DNA of 64,000 nt, from NCBI RefSeq assembly GCF_024972735.1, contig NZ_CP087723.1:2480001-2544000 (forward strand), given 5' to 3'. The first letter of the stretch is position 1. Each line of letters opens with the position of its first letter. The notes beneath the pieces were generated by a model. That model did no database searches. It saw nothing but the letters and a program-made list of their open reading frames with translations, and had not been told where the DNA came from. The translations under genes were made by a program, and so were the position numbers. This document shows, piece after piece, positions 51,605 to 58,703 of this stretch. The stretch is from Halalkaliarchaeum sp. AArc-CO (GTDB lineage: Archaea > Halobacteriota > Halobacteria > Halobacteriales > Haloferacaceae).

Positions 51605-51898
51605 ATGTCGGAAACAGGTACAGGTGACGGCGACGTCGAGGAACCGGAGACGACGACGATCAACATCCGGGTCTCGCGTCGACAGCTCGAGGAGATCGAC
51701 ACCGTCTGGAAGGAGGAGGGGTACACCTCCAGAAGCGAGTTCCTCAGGCACGCCATCCGCGATGCGACGGACCACCCCGGTGCGTCGCGTGCAATGTTGG
51801 CGAGTATCGCTGCCGAGGAATACGCGATGCGCAAGGGAGAGTCGGAGGCCGTCTCTCGAGACGACGTGCTGGCGATGATGGATGACGACGAACAGTGA
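51605..51898 (+). CDS. Ribbon-helix-helix antitoxin (CopG/ParD-like)
   Basis: From the ATG at 51605 there are 97 residues. The N-terminal ribbon-helix-helix is clear (TTINIRVSRRQLEEIDTVWKEEGYTSRSEFLRHAI, about residues 20-55) and is followed by an acidic helical tail that would cover the toxin. Its end overlaps the toxin start by 17 bases. An inverted-repeat-like ACACCGCGCGTGT lies about 15 bases upstream (51580-51592), a possible autorepression site. Confidence 0.85.
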   Translation: MSETGTGDGDVEEPETTTINIRVSRRQLEEIDTVWKEEGYTSRSEFLRHAIRDATDHPGASRAMLASIAAEEYAMRKGESEAVSRDDVLAMMDDDEQ

Positions 51899-52169
51899 CT
51901 GGGACTGGGAGTTTCGTCCACCTGCGGCCCAGGCGTTCGAAGCTCTCGACGGACGTGTTCAGGAACGTATCGTTTCGAAACTCGATGCGATCGTTTCGGA
52001 CGAATGGAGGGAACCGTACGAGTACATCGAACCGCTCACCGGACTTCCTCACGGGAAGATTCGCATCGGTGACTTCAGACTGGGAGCAGCTGCGGATCGG
52101 GAGCGAAAGACGATAGTCATCTACGACATCGAACATCGATCCGGAGCGTACAGGCCCGGTGACGACTGA
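51882..52169 (+). CDS. ParE/RelE-family toxin
   Basis: This 95-residue protein has the ParE/RelE layout: WEFRPPAAQAFEALDGRVQERIVSKLDAIV, then PLTGLPHGKIRIGDFRLGA and KTIVIYDIEHRSGAY with the final basic strand. The RIGDFR and IEHR residues match RelE-type catalytic or core positions. It overlaps the antitoxin gene by 17 bases. It would poison translation (RelE) or gyrase (ParE); the subclass is unclear. Confidence 0.85.
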   Translation: MTTNSDWDWEFRPPAAQAFEALDGRVQERIVSKLDAIVSDEWREPYEYIEPLTGLPHGKIRIGDFRLGAAADRERKTIVIYDIEHRSGAYRPGDD

Positions 52170-52211
52170 GCACTGTCACAACACAGTTGCCGCCGGGAAG
52201 TCGATACGCCA

Positions 52212-52496
52212 TCAGCCACGGACGTCGTCGGGATCCGTGGTCAGGTGAGCGTGCTCCTCGACGGCAGAGTGGCGCTTTCGTTCGATCGTCCGCATTTCTT
52301 TGGGATTGTCGTGATAGTACGTCAACGCACGATACACGTCCGCGACGTTGAGGTCGTACCGATCGGCGACAGTTCTCGGAAAGCGGTCACGATCCTCCAC
52401 CTGTTTTTTGATAAATCGGACAGTGAGCCGTCAACCCTCGAGATGTGGCTCGTCGTGAACCTCGGTTACGATCCGTGATGCCGTTGCGCTCGCCAT
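52212..52496 (-). pseudogene. DUF433 antitoxin gene with an in-frame TGA
   Basis: From the ATG at 52496 the frame encodes a complete DUF433-type protein of 93 residues except for one stop: after VHDEPHLEG comes TGA (52431-52433), then RLTVRFIKKQVEDRDRFP, the central family motif, and on to HLTTDPDDVRG. One C-to-T change (CGA to TGA) would explain it. A downstream GTG (52400) would give only the C-terminal half. The matching DUF5615 toxin is absent. DUF433 proteins are antitoxins of such PIN-like toxins. Confidence 0.75.
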
Positions 52497-52703
52497 CAAT
52501 GGAGAGTACAGCGTCAACCAGTATAGCCTCCGGCTGTCGATACGGTGATGTTCGGAGACGCGCCGATCGGCGTAACTGGATCGCCGGGCGGGATAAAAGG
52601 GGTGTTTAAACGCGGGAGCCAGTCCCGAACGCGTCTCTCGTAGCTGAACACTGCCGACTCGACCGACCGAATATTTACGAACTTCCGCATACATGCTGTA
52701 TAC

Positions 52704-52904
52704 GTGAGTACCAGTATCCGGGTCTCCACGGAGACGAAAGAGAAACTCGAGGCGCTCAAGCGGGAGGACGAGACGTTCGACGAGCTACTGGATCGGTTGG
52801 CGAGCTACGAAGGGCCGAAAAACGCCGGGGCCTGGGCCGGCACAGGAAAGGCCGAGGCGGCACGCGAGGCGATCCGTCGAAGTCGGGAGAGTTTCGAGCA
52901 GTGA
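52704..52904 (+). CDS. vapB: VapB-type antitoxin
   Basis: This 66-residue protein begins at a GTG (52704), 30 bases after a TATA box (GAATATTTACG at 52666-52676). TSIRVSTETKEKLEALKREDETFDELLDRL is the DNA-binding start of haloarchaeal VapB-like proteins, and the C-terminus (RESFEQ) would bind the toxin. It overlaps the VapC gene by four bases (GTGA). Confidence 0.85.
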   Translation: MSTSIRVSTETKEKLEALKREDETFDELLDRLASYEGPKNAGAWAGTGKAEAAREAIRRSRESFEQ

Positions 52905-53290
52905 CGTTTCTCGACAGCTCCGTCGTCATCGACTATCTCGACGGCAGGGATGCCGCCGTCGAATACCTGGATGCGCAGTCCCCGCCGTACCTGACGTCTC
53001 CGGTCTGCGTATACGAAGTTCTCGCAGGGGAGGTATTTTCGACCGGACCGACTGACGTCGAACGGGCGCGTCGGGACTTCGGCCACGTCGAAACGGTCCC
53101 GTTCACCGAGGAGGTCGCCATCGAAGCGGCGCGATTGCAGGCGGAGCTTTTGAGTCAGGGCGATCCGCTGAGCCCCCGCGATCTGTTCGTGGCTGCGGGG
53201 GCTCGATGGAGCGGCGAAACGCTCGCTGTCTCCGACGGCGACTTCGACACGGAGGGACTGCGTCGTCACCTCTCCGTCACTCGGATCTAG
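52901..53290 (+). CDS. vapC: VapC-type PIN-domain toxin
   Basis: This 129-residue PIN ribonuclease has the acidic residues expected: FLDSSVVIDYLDG (Asp5), YEVLAGEV (Glu) and SPRDLFVAAGARW, SDGDFDT (Asp near the end). It starts at a GTG overlapping the VapB stop. It would cut RNA when free of VapB. The gene is intact. Confidence 0.87.
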   Translation: MTFLDSSVVIDYLDGRDAAVEYLDAQSPPYLTSPVCVYEVLAGEVFSTGPTDVERARRDFGHVETVPFTEEVAIEAARLQAELLSQGDPLSPRDLFVAAGARWSGETLAVSDGDFDTEGLRRHLSVTRI

Positions 53291-53375
53291 GGAACGTCGC
53301 CGTCCCGAGCGAACCCGAGACGACCGGTGGTTCGGGCGGCGGCGAATCGTTCGTCATCGAGTGTTCGATACGCCA

Positions 53376-53463
53376 TCAGTCGCGAACGTCGTCGGGATCC
53401 GTGGTCACGTGAGCGTGCTCCTCGACGGCTGACTGGCGCTTTCGTTCGGCCGCCCGCATCTGG
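53376..53463 (-). pseudogene. C-terminal fragment of a second DUF433 gene
   Basis: The last 28 codons of a DUF433-like gene (MRAAERKRQSAVEEHAHVTTDPDDVRD and stop) survive here. They match the tail of the broken gene at 52212-52496 at most bases. The 5' part is missing, so this is a truncated duplicate. Confidence 0.65.
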
Positions 53464-53592
53464 AATCCTCGTGGGAACACGTGTGCTCGACAAGCCTCCG
53501 GCTGTCGATGGGAGTCACGGGCGGTCAGGAGTGACACGTAGCGAGCGGAAGGCGGTCGAAAGACGGATTCGAATCGGACGCTCGCAGCCGAC

Positions 53593-55611
53593 TTACAGCG
53601 CGTCGACGATGTTCAAGAACCCGCTCCCGTAGTACGTCTTGTCGTAGCCGTCGGGCACGTCGGCGGCCCGCTCGAGCGCCGACTGGACCTGGTTGGCGTT
53701 GTACGACGGGTTCGCGCTCTTGACCAGCGCGGCGGCGCCGGCGACCTGCGGGGCGGCCATCGAGGTGCCGGCGGCCCAGCCGTAAGAGTACACGACGTCG
53801 GCGATGCCGGTGACGTTACCCTCGTCGTCGGTTTCGTAGATCGGCTCCGCGATCGTGTTGTACACGAGGTCGAGATACCAGCCGGGAGTGCCGAGAGCCA
53901 GTGCGGTCGGATCGTAGTTGCCGCCCGGCGCCCCCAGGTTGATGTCGTTCGTACCGTAGTTCGTGTACAGTGCCGGCGTGTAAACCGGCGCGTCCAGCGG
54001 ACTGTCGGGATCGAACTCGCCGCCGAGCAGCAGGTCGTTCCCGTTGAACGAGATCTGCCCATAGGCGATGTCGACGCCGTCGTCTCGGCCGACGCCGCCA
54101 CCGCTGTAGACGCCGACGGCGGTGATCGGGAGCCCCGCGACGTCGCTGGCCGACGCAGATGGGTTACTCGGATCGATATCGTCGGATTCGAAGATCTCCG
54201 TGATCGAGGCGGCCTCGAATATCCCGCCGGCGCCGTCCCCGAACGCGTCGTCCTCGTTCCAGGAGAGCGTCTCCCCGCTGCCGACGTCGACCTCCCAGTC
54301 GACGGCGACGTAGTGGGTCTCGTTCTCGTCGTCGCCCCCCTCGTCCACCAGGTGATACGCGATCCAGTCGGGGGCCCATCGGTCGTGATCGGGACCGGTC
54401 GTGTACTCGACCGCCACGGCGTTTCCGTCCCCGAACGCCGCCCCGTAGGGAGAGACGTCGAAGGTGACGCCGCCGAAGCCGACCGCCCGATACCAGGGTC
54501 CGGTGTCCGAATACGGTGGATTCCCTTCGACGCGAACCCCGAGGGCGTCCTCGTCGTCGTAATCGAAGTCGTAGGCGGCGGACATCTCCGCGTCCTCGAA
54601 CTCGTCGGCGTCCGGACCGAACACGCCCGCGATCAGCGTTCCGGTAGCGTCGACCAGGAGATCGTCCCCGTCCGGCACCAGCGGCCACCCGTACCCGACC
54701 GGCCCGGTCGCGGCGACCGACAGCCCCTGGGCCCCCTCGTTGGGCAGGCTGATGAAGTTCTTGTCGTGCTGGAGGTCCGCGGAGTCGTTTCCGGCGGCGA
54801 TGACCAGAAGCGTCCCCTCCTTGTTCGCGTAGGTCATCGTTCGGTTCAGCGCCTGGCCGTAGAACTGTCCCTGTCCCTCGGCCTGACGCGGAATAGGATA
54901 CGCACCCAGCGAGAGGTTCGCCGCGTCGGCGTCGATCGCTGCGCTGTACACGATGGCCGCGAGGACGTCGCCGAACGACGCCAGCGCGCCCGGCGAGAAC
55001 ACCCGACAGTCCACGAGATCGGTCCCGGGAGCGGTGCCGGCGACGCCCGCCCCGTTCGTCTGGGCGGCGACGATCCCCCCGACGTGGGTCCCGTGGTAGC
55101 CGCCGGCCGGGACGCCCGCCCCGAAGTCGTCGTCCGTGAAGTTCTGCGATAGTTCCTCGTTGACCTCGAGGTCGGGATGACCGGCCGCGACGCCGGTGTC
55201 GATGATCGCGACCGGGGAGCCCTCCCCCGTCGTCGTTTCGTGGGCCGTCTCGACGTCGAGGGCCTGTTTGTCCCACTGGAGCGGATAGCCCGGTTCGTCC
55301 GCGACCGACGTCTCCCCGACCGTCGGCGCCTCCTGGTTCACGTCCGGATCGTCCAGCCGGATTTCGACGTCCGGCGCGTAGTCTTTGACTCCCCGGGCGT
55401 CCTGTAGCTCGGACGCGGAGGCGCGAACGACCGCGAAGTCGACGCCCGGCATCTCGTGGACGACCTCCAGCTCCCGGGGGAGCGATTCCCCGTTCGTCTG
55501 GACGATGAACCGGTCGGTCCGCTCGGCGGCCGTCACCGTCGTTCCGGTCGCGATTCCACCCAGTACTGCCCCACTCACCTTGAGAAAGGTTCGCCTGGTC
55601 TGTGATGACAT
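53593..55611 (-). CDS. Subtilisin-like serine protease with Tat signal
   Basis: This 672-residue secreted protease has a Tat signal (SSQTRRTFLKVSGAVLGGIA), an I9-type propeptide (about residues 30-110) and the catalytic triad in VAIIDTGVAAGHPDL (Asp), YHGTHVGGIVAAQ (His) and AAGTSMAAPQVAG (Ser). A long insertion of about 250 residues between His and Ser is unusual for halolysins and may be a separate beta domain. An IS element now sits 21 bases before the ATG, between it and the old TATA box. Confidence 0.92.
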   Translation of the reverse strand: MSSQTRRTFLKVSGAVLGGIATGTTVTAAERTDRFIVQTNGESLPRELEVVHEMPGVDFAVVRASASELQDARGVKDYAPDVEIRLDDPDVNQEAPTVGETSVADEPGYPLQWDKQALDVETAHETTTGEGSPVAIIDTGVAAGHPDLEVNEELSQNFTDDDFGAGVPAGGYHGTHVGGIVAAQTNGAGVAGTAPGTDLVDCRVFSPGALASFGDVLAAIVYSAAIDADAANLSLGAYPIPRQAEGQGQFYGQALNRTMTYANKEGTLLVIAAGNDSADLQHDKNFISLPNEGAQGLSVAATGPVGYGWPLVPDGDDLLVDATGTLIAGVFGPDADEFEDAEMSAAYDFDYDDEDALGVRVEGNPPYSDTGPWYRAVGFGGVTFDVSPYGAAFGDGNAVAVEYTTGPDHDRWAPDWIAYHLVDEGGDDENETHYVAVDWEVDVGSGETLSWNEDDAFGDGAGGIFEAASITEIFESDDIDPSNPSASASDVAGLPITAVGVYSGGGVGRDDGVDIAYGQISFNGNDLLLGGEFDPDSPLDAPVYTPALYTNYGTNDINLGAPGGNYDPTALALGTPGWYLDLVYNTIAEPIYETDDEGNVTGIADVVYSYGWAAGTSMAAPQVAGAAALVKSANPSYNANQVQSALERAADVPDGYDKTYYGSGFLNIVDAL

Positions 55612-55632
55612 ACCCGAGCTATTGTTGTATTA

Positions 55633-56877
55633 CTTGACTTCGCACGTTAGACGAACATCCCGTCGATCTGGTGCATGAGCTCGTCAATACTCCGGTTTGG
55701 ACTGTTGATCGCCCAAGAGAGAAGGTTCTGAACGCTTTCGCGGAAGGATCGTTTGATGTCGTTGCGGAGTGAGCTCGCGCGGGCGAGAGTCGTTCCAAGA
55801 GCGCTTTCTGCAGCACCGAGCTTGAGAAGGCTGTAGGCCAACATCAGCAGGTGCCAGTGGCGACTGGCACCTGCGGTATGCCGGAGCTCGCAGTCTCCAA
55901 AACCAAGATCCTGCTTGGTGTCCCTGAAGAACGTCTCCACCCGCCATCTCAGCGCGTACAGCTCGATGAGATGGCTTGCCGACGCGTCGATCTTGTTCGA
56001 CACGATGTACTTCACGCTCGGTTCGTCGTCTTCGTCATCGTCGCTGAGTTTTTTCTTCGTGATTAGCAACTTCACCGCACCGAGCCGTCCGACCTCACGT
56101 TTCTGTGTCCAGATGTGATAGGTGTCGCCGTCGATCGTTCGCGGCACCGTGTCGACGCGCTCAGCCAGCGCGTCGACACGGATGCGCTCTCCACCGTACG
56201 TGACGCGCGTGTCACTCTTGACCGCTGAGACCCACTGTTTCCCGTAGCTTTCGAGGTGCGTGACGAACTCCTCGGAACAGTAGAGCATATCGAAGAGATA
56301 GGTGTCCGCCGGAACACCTATCTCGATGAGTTCGTCGACGAGTTCGATAGCAAGTTCGACACGCCGTTTGTCGTTTTTCTCGTAGAGCCGAAAGCCGAGT
56401 GGATAGGTAGTTTTCTCGTCGGCGTACAGCGCATAGATAAGGTTTTGTCCCCAGATGTAGCTGTGGATTGCGTGGTCGTAGAACTTCCCTGCGTGAGGAA
56501 TCTTCTCACCGGTTTTGTGCGTGAAGGTGTCGTCAATGATGACGACACCGTCACTGCTCCACTTCGTGTCGTTGGCCTGTTGGAGCAGTGCAAGCCGTTC
56601 TCTGTTGAGTTGATCTTCATCCCAGTCGTATTCGGTGAGGAACTTGTTCAAAGCGCTTCACTTTTCGCTGGGAGAACGTGGTTCGAGATACCCTGAACGG
56701 TCTTGTTGCTGGCCGCAACAAGACCTGTGACGTACGTCTTGGCGTGGTGTTTCTGCCTCGTCGAGAAACACGCTAACTGATCGATTGGCTCAGTGCATGA
56801 CAAGAACGACGTAATCGGGAGCATCAACGGTTCACGGACTCTCTACGCGCTCTACCAGCATAAGGTGCGAAGTCAAG
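55633..56877. mobile_element. IS4-superfamily insertion sequence, 1245 bp, 6-bp TSD
   Basis: Terminal inverted repeats of 17 bp (CTTGACTTCGCACGTTA at 55633 and the reverse of CTTGACTTCGCACCTTA ending at 56877; one mismatch) bound the element. The 6-bp target duplication GTATTA is seen at 55627-55632 and 56878-56883. It carries a single transposase gene with a frameshift. Intact ends and an exact duplication suggest a recent insertion. Confidence 0.92.
55647..56824 (-). pseudogene. IS4-superfamily DDE transposase, frameshifted
   Basis: The main frame (334 residues from a TTG at 56651) has DDE residues in VVIIDDTFTH, LFDMLYCSE and the Y-(2)-R-(3)-E-(6)-K signature YALRWRVETFFRDTK. Upstream, a 58-codon frame starting at the ATG at 56824 and ending at TGA (56648-56650) supplies the missing N-terminus, in the other register. 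The two overlap at about 56648-56651 (GCGCTTTGAAC), so one base was lost or gained, or the ribosome shifts. The joined protein would have about 392 residues. No slippery heptamer is evident, so inactivation is more likely. Confidence 0.8.
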
Positions 56878-56889
56878 GTATTATTGACT

Positions 56890-56896
56890 TATAAAA
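56890..56896 (-). promoter_or_regulatory. Displaced TATA box of the subtilase gene
   Basis: TTTATAA on the minus strand lies just past the IS. If the IS and one target copy are removed, it falls 28-34 bases before the subtilase ATG, which is right for a leaderless promoter. The insertion therefore separated the TATA box from the gene. Confidence 0.65.
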
Positions 56897-56938
56897 GTAT
56901 AGTCCTCGTACGGTGTGAGCGGGATCGAGTTCGGTCGG

Positions 56939-57112
56939 TGTCCGGTTCTGTTACGGACGTCGACACGAGGGGGACGTCCGACTACCGGTATCGATGGAGT
57001 CCAGCCCGTTCACGCGCTCGAAGTGGTCGACCGCGGTCACCAGGGTCGCGCCCGCCTCCCGAGCGACGCCCGCGATGAGGGTGTCGAGCGCGCCGATTGG
57101 CGTCCCGGAGGT
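56939..57112 (-). pseudogene. PIN-domain toxin remnant (copy 1 of a direct repeat)
   Basis: Read leftwards, codons for TPIGALDTLIAGVAREAG and HFERVNG survive, the C-terminal half of a VapC-like PIN protein. A one-base loss after VNG puts the tail out of frame. The same segment occurs in better shape at 57880-58053; the first 50 bases of overlap are identical. The N-terminal half, with the first catalytic Asp, is missing. Bases 57113-57273 hold only fragments I cannot assign. Confidence 0.6.
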
Positions 57113-57273
57113 CGATCCCGCTCCCCGCTCCGAACCCCTTCATGACGTCGCGCTCCTCTCTCGTGAATCGAAACAGGACGGCGGTAAAGAGGTGGGAGAG
57201 ATTTTCGGCGACGGAGACACTCGAGACCTCGGTGATGCGACTCTTTATCAGTGATCAGGCGCTACGAAACGGT

Positions 57274-57558
57274 ATGAGCGGAATCGTCTCGACGGATGGC
57301 GTGATGGGTGGGCAGCCACGAATCGCCGGACGTCGAATAAGCGTCCTGCAGATCGTCGAGTGGATCAACGAGGAGCGAATGGATCCGGAGACCGTCGCCG
57401 CCGAGTTCGATCTCGATATGGCCGACATCTACCGCGCACTCGTCTACTACTACGAGAACATCGACGAGATGGATACCTGGCGGGATCGCCGAAAGCGCCG
57501 CCTCCACGAGAGCCGGGCGGAACAGTCCGCTCCCGACTCGGTCTCCGAACGCGCATGA
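57274..57558 (+). CDS. DUF433 antitoxin
   Basis: From the ATG at 57274 there are 94 residues with the DUF433 HTH-like motif (GVMGGQPRIAGRRISVLQIVEWI, then PETVAAEFDLDMADIYRALVYYYENIDEM). It is complete, unlike the copies at 52212 and 53376. Its stop overlaps the DUF5615 toxin start by four bases. It should bind DNA and neutralise the toxin. Confidence 0.85.
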   Translation: MSGIVSTDGVMGGQPRIAGRRISVLQIVEWINEERMDPETVAAEFDLDMADIYRALVYYYENIDEMDTWRDRRKRRLHESRAEQSAPDSVSERA

Positions 57559-57878
57559 AGCTCTGTTGTGACGAGAACGTCAAACGCTCGATCACGACGC
57601 TTCTGGAACAGGAGGGATACGACGTCGTGCGGGTACAGGACGACCTCGAACTCGGTATCGAGGACGCCGAGATCGTTCGGTTCTGTCGTGCTGACGATCG
57701 GGTTCTCCTGACGAACGACGACGACTTCTTCGAGTTCGACGATCATCCCGGTATTCTCTTTCTCGACGAGCAACGAACACCGCCACGAACGGTCGTGACA
57801 GCACTCCAGCGTATCGATCGACACGTCGACGACGTTTCTGGGCAGATCTGGCACCTCCCGGACGGCTGGGTTCGATGA
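57555..57878 (+). CDS. DUF5615 PIN-like toxin
   Basis: From the ATG at 57555 there are 107 residues. The family pattern is clear: LCCDENVKRSITTLLEQEGYDVVRV (Asp-Glu near the start), DAEIVRFCRADDRVLLTNDDDFFEF, and HPGILFL. This is a Mut7-C/PIN-like nuclease fold. It forms a coupled pair with the DUF433 gene, and both are intact. Confidence 0.85.
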   Translation: MKLCCDENVKRSITTLLEQEGYDVVRVQDDLELGIEDAEIVRFCRADDRVLLTNDDDFFEFDDHPGILFLDEQRTPPRTVVTALQRIDRHVDDVSGQIWHLPDGWVR

Positions 57879-57879
57879 T

Positions 57880-58053
57880 GTGCCCGATTCTGTTACGGAC
57901 GTCGACACGAGGGGGACGTCCGACTACCGGTATCGATGAACGTCCGGGCCGTTCACGCGCTCGAAGTGGTCGTCCGCGGCCACCAGAATCGCGCCCGCCT
58001 CCCGGGCGACGCCCGCGATGAGGGTGTCGAGCGCGCCGATCGGCGTCCCGGAG
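57880..58053. repeat. Direct repeat copy 2 (partner of 56939-57112)
   Basis: About 174 bases repeat the segment at 56939-57112 with few differences, including an exact run of 50 bases. The two copies bracket the DUF433-DUF5615 pair at a distance of about 940 bp, as if the pair had been inserted with duplication of its target or captured by recombination. Confidence 0.7.
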
Positions 58054-58133
58054 TCGTGGAGTTCGGCGTCGACGAGCGCGGCCTCAGCGGCGAGGGCGAC
58101 CTGTGCCGCCGTGTCGTCGAGAAATTCATACAT
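57924..58133 (-). pseudogene. Truncated VapC-like PIN toxin (C-terminal half)
   Basis: Seventy codons from an ATG at 58133 encode LDDTAAQVALAAEAALVDAEL, TPIGALDTLIAGVAREAG and the final AADDHFERV of PIN toxins. The first half with its catalytic Asp is gone, so it cannot be a working ribonuclease. No antitoxin adjoins it. Confidence 0.65.
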
Positions 58134-58221
58134 TTGATTGATACCAATAATACGGTAATCGATAGAAAAGCTATGTCATCTGCTCACACAGAGACGTACA
58201 CGAAGACGGCGATCGAGACGG

Positions 58222-58265
58222 GAATATTTATGACCTTTACAGACATACACTGACACATACTGACA
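58222..58265 (+). promoter_or_regulatory. Promoter and ACTGACA repeats before the MarR-like gene
   Basis: A TATA-like AATATTTAT (58223-58231) is followed by two direct repeats ACTGACA (58249-58255 and 58259-58265) ten bases apart, and a related CAGACA at 58240-58245. One repeat per helical turn on the same face suits cooperative binding of the HTH protein and autoregulation. Confidence 0.5.
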
Positions 58266-58267
58266 TC

Positions 58268-58627
58268 ATGCCGATCCAACTAGACTCGAACGACGAGAAC
58301 GAGGTGCCGCCGGTTCGACCCGGGACGAACGCCCACGAACTCCTCAGTGTTCTTTTGGACCATCCCGACATGGGGTTCACCCCGAAAGAGTTGGCCGAAC
58401 TGACCACCGTCCCGCATTCGAGCGTCCACAAGACGCTCGCGCGGCTTCGGGAGAAGGGGCTCGTCCGGAAAGTCGATTCCTACTGGGCGCTCGCCGAGGA
58501 CGTTGCGGCTTCGCGGGTCGCCAACGTGGTGAGTCTCCAGCAGATCGAGGCGGAGTACGGCGACGACGCATACGGGAACGACGACGAGTGGGCAGCCGAG
58601 GTTCCGGATCTCGGCGAAAACGCGTGA
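58268..58627 (+). CDS. Winged-HTH MarR-like antitoxin/regulator
   Basis: This 119-residue protein has a winged helix (about residues 20-80: NAHELLSVLLDHPDMGFTPKELAELTTVPHSSVHKTLARL) and an acidic tail. In haloarchaea such genes usually precede a small toxin gene. Here the toxin has been lost (58631-58700), so it may remain as a free regulator. Confidence 0.75.
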   Translation: MPIQLDSNDENEVPPVRPGTNAHELLSVLLDHPDMGFTPKELAELTTVPHSSVHKTLARLREKGLVRKVDSYWALAEDVAASRVANVVSLQQIEAEYGDDAYGNDDEWAAEVPDLGENA

Positions 58628-58630
58628 TTC

Positions 58631-58700
58631 ATGGCGTACGCATAGGGGAGCGTCGTTCTGGCACCGGCAACGTTCAAAAGTGGGTCCATAAGAGGGCTAC
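58631..58700 (+). pseudogene. Dead toxin gene start after the MarR-like gene
   Basis: ATG GCG TAC GCA is followed by TAG (58643-58645), then GSVVLAPATFKSGS in frame. That stretch resembles the start of PemK/MazF-like toxins that follow such MarR-type antitoxins in haloarchaea (recalled, not searched). The frame is lost within about 20 codons and the next gene's 3' end begins at 58704. It is best read as a 5' relic. Confidence 0.5.
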
Positions 58701-58703
58701 CGA

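Noticed and set aside
52431-52433. TGA in the DUF433 gene as a selenocysteine or readthrough codon
   Set aside because: Haloarchaea are not known to use selenocysteine, and a simple CGA to TGA change in an orphan antitoxin explains it.
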